The notes beneath the pieces are model-generated. The model was given only the letters and a program-made list of their open reading frames with translations, ran no database searches and was not told the origin of the DNA. From contig JANXOD010000016.1 in NCBI GenBank assembly GCA_025353765.1, positions 310,001 to 374,000 of the forward strand: a DNA stretch of 64,000 nucleotides. The letters run 5' to 3'. Positions 29,700 to 39,121 of the stretch are shown in pieces. This stretch comes from Sphingobacteriales bacterium. Lineage in GTDB: Bacteria > Bacteroidota > Bacteroidia > Sphingobacteriales > Sphingobacteriaceae. The position numbers were made by a program, and so were the translations under genes. Position 1 is the stretch's first letter. Every line of letters starts with the position of its first letter.

Positions 29700-32378
29700 A
29701 TGAAAAAAATATGTGTAATACTATTCACAATTATATTCAATTATACAGCCTTTGCTCAAACTGTTAGAGAGGTAAGTGGAGCTGTAAGAGATTCTACAGG
29801 AGAAAGCATTATCGCTGCAACCGTAAAATTAATTATTGCAAAAGATACTCTTACTACACGCACAGATATAGATGGAGCATTTACTTTTAAGGCTGTAAAA
29901 TCTTCAACGTTCTTATTAACGGTTTCCAGTTTAGGATATCAAACCCTAAATAAACGGTATTTATACAATGATGATATTGCACCACTAAAACTTGATCCTA
30001 TAGTTTTAAAATCTGAGAGCAAATTGCTCGGCGAAGTGGTGATTTCTGGCAGACCAACAATAACTATAAAGGAAGATACTGTTGAATATCGAGCATCCGA
30101 CTATAAACTAAGAGAAAATGCCCTTACAGAAGACCTTTTAAAAAAATTACCGGGAATTGAGGTTGATAACAAGGGTAATATAAAAGCTCAGGGCAAAAGT
30201 GTGACAAAAGTAAGAGTCAATGGTAAGGATTTTTTTGGTGGGGATGTAAAAACTGCAACACAACAGTTGCCCGCAGACATTATTGATAAAATACAAATAG
30301 TAGATGATTACGGAGATCAGGCAAATTTAGCGGGAATAAAAAGCGGAAAGTCTGAAAAAATTTTAAATATTCAAATCAGGCCGGATAAGAATAAAGGATA
30401 TTTTGGCACTGGATCAGCGGCTATTGGCAATAAAAAGAGTTATCAGGCCTCATTAACGGCAAATTCTTATAATAATAAACAACAGCTTTCTTTTTTTGGA
30501 AATCTAGGCAATACAAGCAACTTGAATGGGCTTACTAATATGAAATCAATAGGTTTTAATTACCGTGATGATTGGAACAAAAAACTAACATCTTATGGTA
30601 GCTATAATTTTTCAAATCGTAATAATAATCTTGTAAGCAATGTAATACAACAAAGCAGTTTTTTAAATGCACTTATTTATAAAGATCAAAATAGTTGTAA
30701 TAAAACTATAGACAATAATCACAGGTTAAACTGGAATATAGAATATCGCCCGGATAGCTTAAGTTATATTAAATTTTCGCCTTCACTCAGTTACTCAAAA
30801 ACCAATGCGGATATAATATCAAACTACATTCAGAACAGTAATTCTCAATTAAGTTCTAAAGGGACAACAGCATACAATAATGGATCTAAATCACCACATA
30901 TTGATGGGAATATTTTATTAAATCACCGCTTTACAAAAAAGGGGCGTAATATATCTCTAAATTTATTTTCAAATAATTCTATAAATAACCAAGATGATGA
31001 GGTATTGAATGCATATACAAATTATACCATTGCCGGTAATAATGATTTTTATCAGCATCAGCAATTGGATATAGTGAATAGAAAAAGAAGTATCATAACG
31101 ACATTATTTTATAATGAGCCCTTAAGCAAAACAGCAAACCTTGAATTTAATTATAGTTGCAATTACACAAAATATACGAATGAGCGTAATACGTATGACT
31201 TAAAAAATATGCAGCGCACACTCATACCAAATGCGGATTTAAGCAATGATTATAATTATTCATTTACAACACATAGAATTGGTATAAATTATCGTGATGA
31301 TCAAAAAAGGCATAGTTATTCCTTAGGAGGAAATATAGAACCCTCTATTCTAAATGGGAATTCTGTCATATCGGGTGTTTTGATTCCATACCATAAAATA
31401 GGTTTCAATTTTGTACCGATTGCTTATTTTACATATAATTTTTCTAAAACACGTTCCTTTAACGTTGGTTATTCCGGCAGGAGCAATGAGCCAAATTATT
31501 CTCAATTACAACCTATACCCGATTTGTCTAATCCCCAATATCCGGTGTATGGAAACCCTGATTTAAATGCGGAATTTAATCATACTATAAATTTAGGATA
31601 TAATAATTTTGAATTTAATACCGGAAATACGCTGTTTACTAATATTTCGGCATCATTTACTAAAAATAAAATTGTTTCTAATGTGGTTAGAAGAACGGAT
31701 CCTAAAATTGGCCTTGTTCAGGAAACGGGATATTTAAATACGAATGGATTTTATTCTATAAATGGCTATTACAATTATTCGAAACCACTTGCAGAACGTA
31801 AATATGTATTTTCATTAACAGGTTCAGTTAATTATAACAATAGTATTTCGTTTACTGATAATTTAAAAAATGCAGGCCACAACTGGATTTTGTCACAGGG
31901 ATTAAATGCACAAATAAACCCAATTAAATGGCTGGAGGTTAATCCGGAAGTGGATTATACTTATAATCACAATTCAAATAATCTGATAATTAGTTCAAAT
32001 ACGCAAGTAACATCATCGTGGAGGTTAAATTTTAACAGCAGAACCTATTTCTTAAAAACCTGGTTAATTGGAACCGAAATAAGTAAAACATTTAATAATG
32101 GGTACAGTAGTTCTTTAACAGGTAATCCTCTTATTTTGAATACATACCTGGAAAAAAAATTTTTTAAAAATAAGAATGGGACTTTGCGCCTTCAGGCAGA
32201 TAATCTGTTTAATGAAAATGCAAGTGTCTCACATTTTGTATCTGCAAATTCTATTATTGATGCCCGCAATGGCAAATCACCCAGATATTTTCTAGTGACC
32301 TTTACTATGCGCTTTCAAAAATTTTCTGGCCAACAACCTTCCATGGAAAGGCCTGACAGTAATAATGATATGGATTAA
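29700..32378 (+). CDS. Outer-membrane beta-barrel protein, TonB-dependent-receptor-like with N-terminal carboxypeptidase-regulatory-like domain
   Basis: Signal peptide; VSGAVRDSTGESIIAATVKL CarboxypepD_reg-like; LPGIEVDNKGNIKAQGKSVTKVRVNGKDFFGGDVKTATQQLPADIIDKIQIVDDYGDQA plug; long beta-barrel. Confidence 0.9.
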   Translation: MKKICVILFTIIFNYTAFAQTVREVSGAVRDSTGESIIAATVKLIIAKDTLTTRTDIDGAFTFKAVKSSTFLLTVSSLGYQTLNKRYLYNDDIAPLKLDPIVLKSESKLLGEVVISGRPTITIKEDTVEYRASDYKLRENALTEDLLKKLPGIEVDNKGNIKAQGKSVTKVRVNGKDFFGGDVKTATQQLPADIIDKIQIVDDYGDQANLAGIKSGKSEKILNIQIRPDKNKGYFGTGSAAIGNKKSYQASLTANSYNNKQQLSFFGNLGNTSNLNGLTNMKSIGFNYRDDWNKKLTSYGSYNFSNRNNNLVSNVIQQSSFLNALIYKDQNSCNKTIDNNHRLNWNIEYRPDSLSYIKFSPSLSYSKTNADIISNYIQNSNSQLSSKGTTAYNNGSKSPHIDGNILLNHRFTKKGRNISLNLFSNNSINNQDDEVLNAYTNYTIAGNNDFYQHQQLDIVNRKRSIITTLFYNEPLSKTANLEFNYSCNYTKYTNERNTYDLKNMQRTLIPNADLSNDYNYSFTTHRIGINYRDDQKRHSYSLGGNIEPSILNGNSVISGVLIPYHKIGFNFVPIAYFTYNFSKTRSFNVGYSGRSNEPNYSQLQPIPDLSNPQYPVYGNPDLNAEFNHTINLGYNNFEFNTGNTLFTNISASFTKNKIVSNVVRRTDPKIGLVQETGYLNTNGFYSINGYYNYSKPLAERKYVFSLTGSVNYNNSISFTDNLKNAGHNWILSQGLNAQINPIKWLEVNPEVDYTYNHNSNNLIISSNTQVTSSWRLNFNSRTYFLKTWLIGTEISKTFNNGYSSSLTGNPLILNTYLEKKFFKNKNGTLRLQADNLFNENASVSHFVSANSIIDARNGKSPRYFLVTFTMRFQKFSGQQPSMERPDSNNDMD

Positions 32379-32401
32379 TATTGCAATTAGTTAGTAATTC
32401 A

Positions 32402-32439
32402 ACAATATTCATACGAATTATAGTCGATGAATATTGTTA
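32402..32439 (+). terminator. Hairpin downstream of the beta-barrel gene, probable terminator
   Basis: AACAATATTCAT...ATGAATATTGTT perfect 12-bp arms; weak T-run. Confidence 0.5.
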
Positions 32440-32446
32440 TATAAAA

Positions 32447-32474
32447 AAACCCATCCAAAACATAGGACGGGTTT
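32447..32474 (-). terminator. Terminator for the OmpA-family gene
   Basis: AAACCC-a-TCC...GGA-c-GGGTTT hairpin between convergent genes, A-run on plus strand = T-run on minus. Confidence 0.6.
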
Positions 32475-32498
32475 AAATTAGTTTTATCTAAAATTTAT

Positions 32499-33173
32499 TT
32501 ATTGTGCGCTACTTTTAGCTTCTGCTTTTAATTTGTCATTAGCAGTAATTACAATCTCTACACGACGGTTTGCAGCTCTGCCAGCTTCAGTAGTGTTATC
32601 TGCAATGGGTTCTGTTTCGCCTTTACCTTGAGTATTTAAACGTGATGAAGCAATTCCCTGAGCTACAGCATAAGATTTTACAGAAGAAGCACGTTGCTCT
32701 GATAGGGTATAATTATGAGCATCAGATCCGGTATTATCGGTATGGCCAATGATCAGAACAGTAGTTTCCGGATTGTTTTTTAGTGAAGTAGCCAAGTTTT
32801 GAATATTGGTCATTGCTGCCGATTTTAATTGAGATTTATTAACATCAAACAAAATACCCGAATCAAATTTTACAATAATACCTTCGCCTTCACGGATAAC
32901 CACAGCACCGGGAATGGTTTGTTTCAATTCTTCGGCCTGACGGTCCATTTTACGGCCAATATAAGCACCTGCAGTACCACCAATTGCACCACCAATAATA
33001 GCACCAACAGCAGTATTACCAGCCTTTTTACCAATAATAGCACCTATTGTACCTCCAGCTATTGCACCAATACCGGCTCCTTTTTGAGTTTTAGTTAATG
33101 ATGAACAGGCACTAAATAACATGGCCGACGTTGCTATTCCTAAAATAGCTATTTTAATTTTTGTAGTTTTCAT
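32499..33173 (-). CDS. OmpA family lipoprotein with glycine-zipper domain
   Basis: MKTTKIKIAILGIATSAMLFSACSS lipobox, GAIAGGTIGAIIGKKAGN glycine zipper, IIGHTDNTGSDAHNYTLSEQRASSVKSY OmpA motif; start moved to ATG at 33173. Confidence 0.93.
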   Translation of the reverse strand: MKTTKIKIAILGIATSAMLFSACSSLTKTQKGAGIGAIAGGTIGAIIGKKAGNTAVGAIIGGAIGGTAGAYIGRKMDRQAEELKQTIPGAVVIREGEGIIVKFDSGILFDVNKSQLKSAAMTNIQNLATSLKNNPETTVLIIGHTDNTGSDAHNYTLSEQRASSVKSYAVAQGIASSRLNTQGKGETEPIADNTTEAGRAANRRVEIVITANDKLKAEAKSSAQ

Positions 33174-33261
33174 AATTGTTTTTATTTCTTTAAAGAGGTT
33201 TTCAAAGTACATGCCAAAGATAAAAGGAAAAATCAAATGATATAATTTTTGAAATTTTATA

Positions 33262-34101
33262 ATGAAAAATAAGAGGGTAATAAGTATTTTGGGTTGTGGT
33301 TGGCTGGGATTACGGCTTGCAAAAAATTTAATTTCAAAAGGTTGTTCTGTTAAAGGATCTACAACCACTGCCGAGAAACTAATTACGTTAAAATCTATAG
33401 GAATTGACCCGTATTTGATACAATTTTCGGTTTCTGGGGATGTTTCCCCTCTTTCAGATTTTCTTAATACGGATGTTCTTGTCATCGCAATTCCGCCGGG
33501 AAAAAGAAATACTGATAGCCAGGAGAATTATCATCACATGATTAATCAGCTTGTTGCTTTGTTGCCCAACAGCATGGCGAAAAAACTAATTTTCATTAGT
33601 TCAACTTCTGTTTATGGAGATACGAATAGTATAGTTAATGAAAATACTCCCCCTCAACCCAATACCGATTCAGGAAAATTGCTTGTTGATGTTGAAAATC
33701 AATTACTTCAGCTTAAAAATATAGATGTAATTATTTTAAGATTAGCAGGTTTAATTGGTCCGGGAAGATCACCAGCCAGATTTTTTGCCGGAAAAACCAA
33801 CATTCCTAACGGACTTGCTCCGGTTAATTTAATTCATCTGGATGATGCTATAAGCCTGTTTTGTAAAGTAATTGAAACTCCAAAAAACAATGGAATTTAT
33901 AATGGCTGTGCGCCAAAACACTCTACAAAACAAGATTTTTATACACTTGCTGCACAAAAAGAAACATTAACACTTCCGCAATTTTTACCAGAAAAAAAAA
34001 GATGGAAAACAGTAAATAGCGGACGGTTAAAACAAGAGCTTAATTTTGAATTTAAGTATGCAGATTTGATGGGATATATTTTAACCGGTCCCAAACTATA
34101 A
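33262..34101 (+). CDS. NAD(P)-dependent epimerase/SDR (YeeZ-like)
   Basis: ISILGCGWLGLRLAKNLISKGCSVKGSTTT, FISSTSVYGDTN. Confidence 0.9.
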   Translation: MKNKRVISILGCGWLGLRLAKNLISKGCSVKGSTTTAEKLITLKSIGIDPYLIQFSVSGDVSPLSDFLNTDVLVIAIPPGKRNTDSQENYHHMINQLVALLPNSMAKKLIFISSTSVYGDTNSIVNENTPPQPNTDSGKLLVDVENQLLQLKNIDVIILRLAGLIGPGRSPARFFAGKTNIPNGLAPVNLIHLDDAISLFCKVIETPKNNGIYNGCAPKHSTKQDFYTLAAQKETLTLPQFLPEKKRWKTVNSGRLKQELNFEFKYADLMGYILTGPKL

Positions 34102-34180
34102 AACAAAACTATCCTATACTATTTCTTATTTTTTACCAAAATATAAAAAACTAAAATAGTATAAGTATGTTTATATAATT

Positions 34181-34276
34181 GAAAGCTTACTTTGGGGTGG
34201 TTTCTTAGGAAACCTGAGAATATACCCATTGAACCTGATCTGGATAATACCAGCGAAGGAATATAAAGAGGCTTTC
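34181..34276 (+). ncRNA. TPP riboswitch (THI element)
   Basis: TTTGGGGTG, CTGAGAATATACCC, GAACCTGATCTGGATAATACCAGCGAAGGAA; P1 closed by GAAAGC (34181) / GCTTTC (34276). Confidence 0.95.
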
Positions 34277-34277
34277 A

Positions 34278-34312
34278 AAGGGTTTTGGTGCAGATCAAAA
34301 CCCTTGTTTATT
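34278..34312 (+). terminator. Terminator hairpin just after the TPP aptamer
   Basis: AAGGGTTTTG-GTGCAGAT-CAAAACCCTT followed by GTTTATTTT. Confidence 0.75.
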
Positions 34313-34346
34313 TTGGGATAGTATATCATATTCTATCCCAAAATAA
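34308..34346. terminator. Second strong hairpin, possibly bidirectional terminator
   Basis: TTATTTTGGGATAG...CTATCCCAAAATAA perfect 14-bp arms. Confidence 0.6.
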
Positions 34347-34387
34347 TAATACAAATAAAAAAGGATCAAGTAATTCTCAATCCTTTA

Positions 34388-34462
34388 TGGTAGCCTCGAC
34401 CAGAATCGAACTGGTATCTAAAGTTTAGGAAACTTCTATTCTATCCGTTGAACTACGAGGCC
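34388..34462 (-). tRNA. tRNA-Arg (anticodon CCT)
   Basis: GGCCTCG acceptor / CGAGGCT, GTTCGATTC T-loop, anticodon arm GAAGT-TTCCTAA-ACTTT; CCA appears encoded. Confidence 0.9.
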
Positions 34463-34582
34463 CTTTAAATATTTAGCCAAATTTGCATATTATCCTTGGG
34501 ATAACTAATAACATGCGCTGTTTTTTATAAGAATACGGTATAAACAATAGTTAAAAGCGATCGTGAAATTACGCGAAATGCG

Positions 34583-35401
34583 TTACAGGTATTTCTTATA
34601 CAAATTATACAACACCTTTTTATCTTCAACAGTTAATACTGCAGTTAAGTCTGTTTGGATAAAATGCAGTTTAAATGCTTTAATAGCTGCAGTAAGGTCT
34701 GTAGTGTCATAGCCTATGATCCTTAAAGCTTCTGCCGGATTAAATGTTTCAGGAACGCTATCTACAAGAATAGAATCCTGCCATTTCCCAAACCCCAATT
34801 CAGAAAGCCTTTTCCAAGGGAAATTTGCATTTGGATCATTTTTACGTGTGGGAGCAATATCTGCATGACCAATAAAATTAGCTGTTGGAATACTGTAATC
34901 CTTTTTTACAGATGTTAATACCGTAATCAAGCTCTTTATTTGTGGTTCCGCAAAAGGTTCAAATCCATTATTATCCAGTTCAATTCCAATAGATGATGAG
35001 TTAATATCTGTCTGATTCCCCCATTTACCGTTACCAGCATGCCATGCTCGTAAATAATCATTTAACATGTGATATACCATTCCATCTTTGCCAATTATAT
35101 AATGGGCACTCACCTGTGTTCTTGGGAGCGTAAATGTTTTTAAGGTTTCCTCTGTTGAGTTTTGTGCGGTATGGTGAATGATCACATAGTTAGGCTTTCG
35201 CAAACTAAAATTGGTAGTTCCAACCCAGTCTTGTCCGGGTATTGGGTCAGGTAATTGCCGGATGGTTTTAGCTAATTCTTTTACCTGCTTTTTATAAATC
35301 CGGTTGGTGGAAGCATAAGGGTTAATAGCGCAGGAGGTAATGGTTGTTGCTATCGCGATAGCAAGAAAAAAGAAATTAAATGTACCGCGAATTTGCATCA
35401 T
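34583..35401 (-). CDS. N-acetylmuramoyl-L-alanine amidase (AmpD-like), lipoprotein
   Basis: TSCAIN lipobox; VIIHHTAQNSTEETLKTF, AWHAGNGKWGNQTDINSSSIGIELDNNG, FIGHADIAPTRKNDPNANFPW. Confidence 0.93.
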   Translation of the reverse strand: MMQIRGTFNFFFLAIAIATTITSCAINPYASTNRIYKKQVKELAKTIRQLPDPIPGQDWVGTTNFSLRKPNYVIIHHTAQNSTEETLKTFTLPRTQVSAHYIIGKDGMVYHMLNDYLRAWHAGNGKWGNQTDINSSSIGIELDNNGFEPFAEPQIKSLITVLTSVKKDYSIPTANFIGHADIAPTRKNDPNANFPWKRLSELGFGKWQDSILVDSVPETFNPAEALRIIGYDTTDLTAAIKAFKLHFIQTDLTAVLTVEDKKVLYNLYKKYL

Positions 35402-35474
35402 CTTAAATTGATTGGCGAATTTACTAAAAGATAAAAATATCGCTTAATGAAATGAAATTTTCATCTATGCCATA

Positions 35475-36458
35475 TTAATACGCAGGAGCTTTTGTATGTT
35501 TTACTGCAAATAACTGATTAGCCTTTAATGTAATTTTTGCGGTCAGGTAACCGAGTCCTAAAGCCAGAGGATAATCACCTGCCCAATGCACGCCATTGTT
35601 AATCATTGCCAGTCCAACTAAGCTGGTAACCGAATATCCTACAGGTTTAATCCACTGCTTTTCGGGATAATTCCCAGACAAAATAGTTACAGTAGACATT
35701 AAAGTTGCCAAATGCCCGGATGGAAAAGCATCATGAGCTGATACTGCATGCTGATATGTTTTAGGATTAGGAAAAAATTGCCAGCGGCCACCAGACGCTG
35801 TAGCCGCAGAGGGACTTTCGCGGCCAGTAATGCGCTTTAAGAATTGAGTGGTAATCCCCATCAACAAAAAAGATTCTACCAATTGACTGGCTGTAGAAAC
35901 AGAACGATAATCTTTAGTTATTTTTCCATAAGTAAGCAACCCGGCACTTATTACTAAACTTGGCAAGCCTTCCCCAAGCGAATAAATAGCGGAGTTTAAA
36001 TTTTGAGGAACTTGGTAAATCCCCATTCCTGCTAAAGTTAGGCCAGTTTTAAAACGAGAGGCTCTTTCAAAACCAATATGGTTTGAAAAATGCTGTACAC
36101 CATTTGTAATGTGCTGATCTGCCAACAGAAGTAATGCCGTTGAACCCGCAATAATTGCCAATGGTGTTAATGATTCTTTTTTAAATGGAGTAGTAAATAA
36201 TACTCCCATATCTTTCGGAAAATTAGTAATAAACCCAAAAGTTTTAGGCTTTTCATAACCAAGATATTGTCCATTTGCAAGAGCATATATTTTTATACCG
36301 CTAGCTTTCATTGCAGAAATACTATCCCGGGATATTGTATCTATAATTCCTTTGTTTATAGATATAGAGTCGGAGGTAGTCTCTGCATGAACACTACACA
36401 TCACCAAAAAGAAAGGAATAATGAGCCATAGGCGAAAAAACATATAATTAGCTATCAC
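35475..36458 (-). CDS. PAP2-superfamily phosphatase
   Basis: LKRITGRESPS, AFPSGHLATLMSTVT, NNGVHWAGDYPLALGLG. Confidence 0.9.
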   Translation of the reverse strand: MIANYMFFRLWLIIPFFLVMCSVHAETTSDSISINKGIIDTISRDSISAMKASGIKIYALANGQYLGYEKPKTFGFITNFPKDMGVLFTTPFKKESLTPLAIIAGSTALLLLADQHITNGVQHFSNHIGFERASRFKTGLTLAGMGIYQVPQNLNSAIYSLGEGLPSLVISAGLLTYGKITKDYRSVSTASQLVESFLLMGITTQFLKRITGRESPSAATASGGRWQFFPNPKTYQHAVSAHDAFPSGHLATLMSTVTILSGNYPEKQWIKPVGYSVTSLVGLAMINNGVHWAGDYPLALGLGYLTAKITLKANQLFAVKHTKAPAY

Positions 36459-37232
36459 TTATAAATTAAAATTATGTGCATAATATAGTTCTATATTCTG
36501 GTTTTGATAGGTTGGAACAAGCACTGTATTCATTGTACCTTTTTTAAATAGAAATCGTTCAATGGTAGGATACGCCAAATAGCTTAATTTAGTAGATATT
36601 ATTCCAACACTGGCGCCTGCAACTACATCACTAAACCAGTGTTTATTGTTGTACATCCGTAAAGCTCCCGTGGTAGTTGCTAGAGTATAGCCGGCTATCC
36701 CATACCAGGGAGATACATCTTTATATTCCTGGTAAAAGAATTCTGCCCCAACAAATGCAGTAGCTGTATGACCTGACGGGAAGGAAGTATTTGCTGAGCC
36801 ATCCGGTCGCAACCGAAGGGTGGTTGTTTTACCGGTGTATACCATAATTTCCATAATCGTATTCGCCATTACATATATCATGGTTCTATCTCTAAAATTA
36901 TTTTTTCCTTTTAAACCCGTGGCGTTTAAACCATAAACAGCAGCAGCCGGGGAAAACTGCAGATAGTTGTCTGTCTTAGTTGAAAAGTTTGGATATGCTT
37001 CATCAATGCTATTTTGCAAATGATGATCAAATCTTCTTAATGCATTATTACCTAAGGTTATCATTCCGTATCCCATGAAAGCGGCAGGAATCATATAGGG
37101 TAACAAACCGGACTTAATTGGAGAATTAGAAGATGAATGAGGTATTTTAATACTATCTACCTGCTGAGCTGTTGCAAAATTGAAAGATTGGGCTTGAAAA
37201 AAAAATAGCAAGAGAACGTTATATAACTTCAT
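36459..37232 (-). CDS. PAP2-superfamily phosphatase
   Basis: KTTTLRLRPDGSANTSFPSGHTATAF, NNKHWFSDVVAGASVG. Confidence 0.93.
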   Translation of the reverse strand: MKLYNVLLLFFFQAQSFNFATAQQVDSIKIPHSSSNSPIKSGLLPYMIPAAFMGYGMITLGNNALRRFDHHLQNSIDEAYPNFSTKTDNYLQFSPAAAVYGLNATGLKGKNNFRDRTMIYVMANTIMEIMVYTGKTTTLRLRPDGSANTSFPSGHTATAFVGAEFFYQEYKDVSPWYGIAGYTLATTTGALRMYNNKHWFSDVVAGASVGIISTKLSYLAYPTIERFLFKKGTMNTVLVPTYQNQNIELYYAHNFNL

Positions 37233-37436
37233 ATTAAGAGTCTAACCCAGCTATTGTATAATTATTAGCCAGATTTGATGGAACAAAATTATAATAATTC
37301 TATTACTTATTATTCGGATTGATTTAAATTCTAATGCCCTGTTTATTTGCCTCAATTTTATTTAGCCTGTAATCAGATAATACCAGCCTCTAAAATTTTA
37401 TTAACTTTAATCCCAACTAAAAATCTGGTATAATAA

Positions 37437-39101
37437 ATGAAAAAAATCACATTCATAACAGCATTATCTTTTATTATAGGCTTATCAGCTTGTAACAACA
37501 GCAATAAAACGACCTTAGCCTCTCATACAGATCAAGCGGATTCATTACAGGCTTATGTAGCAGACCGCCTTCCTATTTATGAAAAAGTAAAACTCACCAC
37601 AGATCTTAACCAGCTAAGTGCGTGCGAGCGTAAAATGTTGCCCTTGCTTATTCAGGCCGCACAGATTATGGATGAATTGTTTTGGAAACAAACCTATCCT
37701 CAACGGGATAGTTTGCTGAATGTGCTAAAAGATGAAAAAACAAAAGAGTTTATTAAAATTAATTACGGACCATGGGACAGATTAAATGGCGATAAACCAT
37801 TTGTTGCTAGTATTGGACCCAAACCAGAAGGTTCTGGTTTTTATCCTGCTAATATGACCAAAGAAGAACTGGCAAAATCCGATGTGAAAGATAAACAGGG
37901 ATTATACTCTGTGATTCGCAGAAATGCTTCCGGCAAATTAGAATCCATTCCATATCATGTACTATATAAAACTGAACTTGAAAAAGCTTCTGATTTGTTA
38001 AAACAAGCCGCGGCTCTAAGCGATGAACCTCAGCTTAAAAAATATCTTACACTACGGGCTGAAGCTTTAATTACGGACGATTATACTGCAAGTGATTATG
38101 CCTGGATGGACATGACAAATAACGGTTTGGATATTATTATAGGCCCTATTGAAAATTATGAAGATGCTCTTTTTAATGCACGGGCAGCTTATGAAAGTTA
38201 TGTTTTAGTAAAAGACAAAGAGTGGAGCAAACGCCTTAAAAAATATGTAAGTATGTTACCAGAATTACAACGCGGCCTTCCTGTTGATGCTGCTTATAAA
38301 AAAGAAACTCCGGGTACAGATTCTCAACTTGCCGCTTTTGATGTAATTTATTATGCCGGTCATTGTAATTCAGGCGGTAAAACTATTGCTGTAAATCTTC
38401 CAAATGATGAAGAGATACAGCAGAAAAAAGGAACCCGGCGTTCACAATTAAAAAATGCGATGAGAGCCAAGTTTGATAAAATAATGGTTCCTATTGCTAA
38501 AGAATTAATTGATAAAGACCAGGAACAATATGTTAAGTTTGATGCCTTTTTTGCAGATGTAATGTTTCATGAAGTAGCACACGGATTAGGAATAAAAAAC
38601 ACCATTACCAGCAAAGGCTACGTTCGCGAAGCTTTACAGGAACAATTCTCATGGTTAGAAGAAGGTAAGGCAGATATTCTGGGTTTATATATGGTTACCA
38701 GCTTATTGAAAAAGGGAGAATTGCAGGGCGATATTAAAGATTATTATACCACTTTTATGGCAGGTATTTTACGGTCGGTGCGTTTTGGTGCAGGCGAAGC
38801 ACATGGAAAAGCTAATATGCTTGCTTTTAATTTCTTCAATAAGAAAGGTGCTTTTCTGCGAAATCCAAATGGAACCTATAAAGTGGATTATGAAAAATTT
38901 GCTTCCGCAATGAATGATTTGAGTAAACTTATCCTTACTCTGCAAGGCAATGGCGATAAAGCAGCAGTAGAAAAAGTACAAAAAGAAATGGCTTTAATTC
39001 ATCCGCAACTAAAATCAGATCTGGACAGATTGGGTAAAAAAGGTATTCCGGTAGATGTAGTTTTTGAACAGGGTGTGGATGTATTAGGCATAAAAAATTA
39101 G
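37437..39101 (+). CDS. Secreted zinc metallopeptidase, M49 (dipeptidyl peptidase III)-like lipoprotein
   Basis: GLSACNNS lipobox; FHEVAHGLGIKN HExxH and SWLEEGKADILGLY; GLDIIIGPIENYEDALFNARAAYESYV. Confidence 0.75.
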   Translation: MKKITFITALSFIIGLSACNNSNKTTLASHTDQADSLQAYVADRLPIYEKVKLTTDLNQLSACERKMLPLLIQAAQIMDELFWKQTYPQRDSLLNVLKDEKTKEFIKINYGPWDRLNGDKPFVASIGPKPEGSGFYPANMTKEELAKSDVKDKQGLYSVIRRNASGKLESIPYHVLYKTELEKASDLLKQAAALSDEPQLKKYLTLRAEALITDDYTASDYAWMDMTNNGLDIIIGPIENYEDALFNARAAYESYVLVKDKEWSKRLKKYVSMLPELQRGLPVDAAYKKETPGTDSQLAAFDVIYYAGHCNSGGKTIAVNLPNDEEIQQKKGTRRSQLKNAMRAKFDKIMVPIAKELIDKDQEQYVKFDAFFADVMFHEVAHGLGIKNTITSKGYVREALQEQFSWLEEGKADILGLYMVTSLLKKGELQGDIKDYYTTFMAGILRSVRFGAGEAHGKANMLAFNFFNKKGAFLRNPNGTYKVDYEKFASAMNDLSKLILTLQGNGDKAAVEKVQKEMALIHPQLKSDLDRLGKKGIPVDVVFEQGVDVLGIKN

Positions 39102-39121
39102 GAGGTTGAGGAATACTGCTT

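Noticed and set aside
32499-33485. Full 328-aa version of the OmpA-family ORF
   Set aside because: The first ~104 aa are antisense to the SDR gene; the genuine lipoprotein signal starts at MKTTKIKIAILG (33173).
34101-34583. Hidden thiamine gene after the riboswitch
   Set aside because: No ORF on + in the supplied track or by eye; the space holds two hairpins and a minus-strand tRNA.
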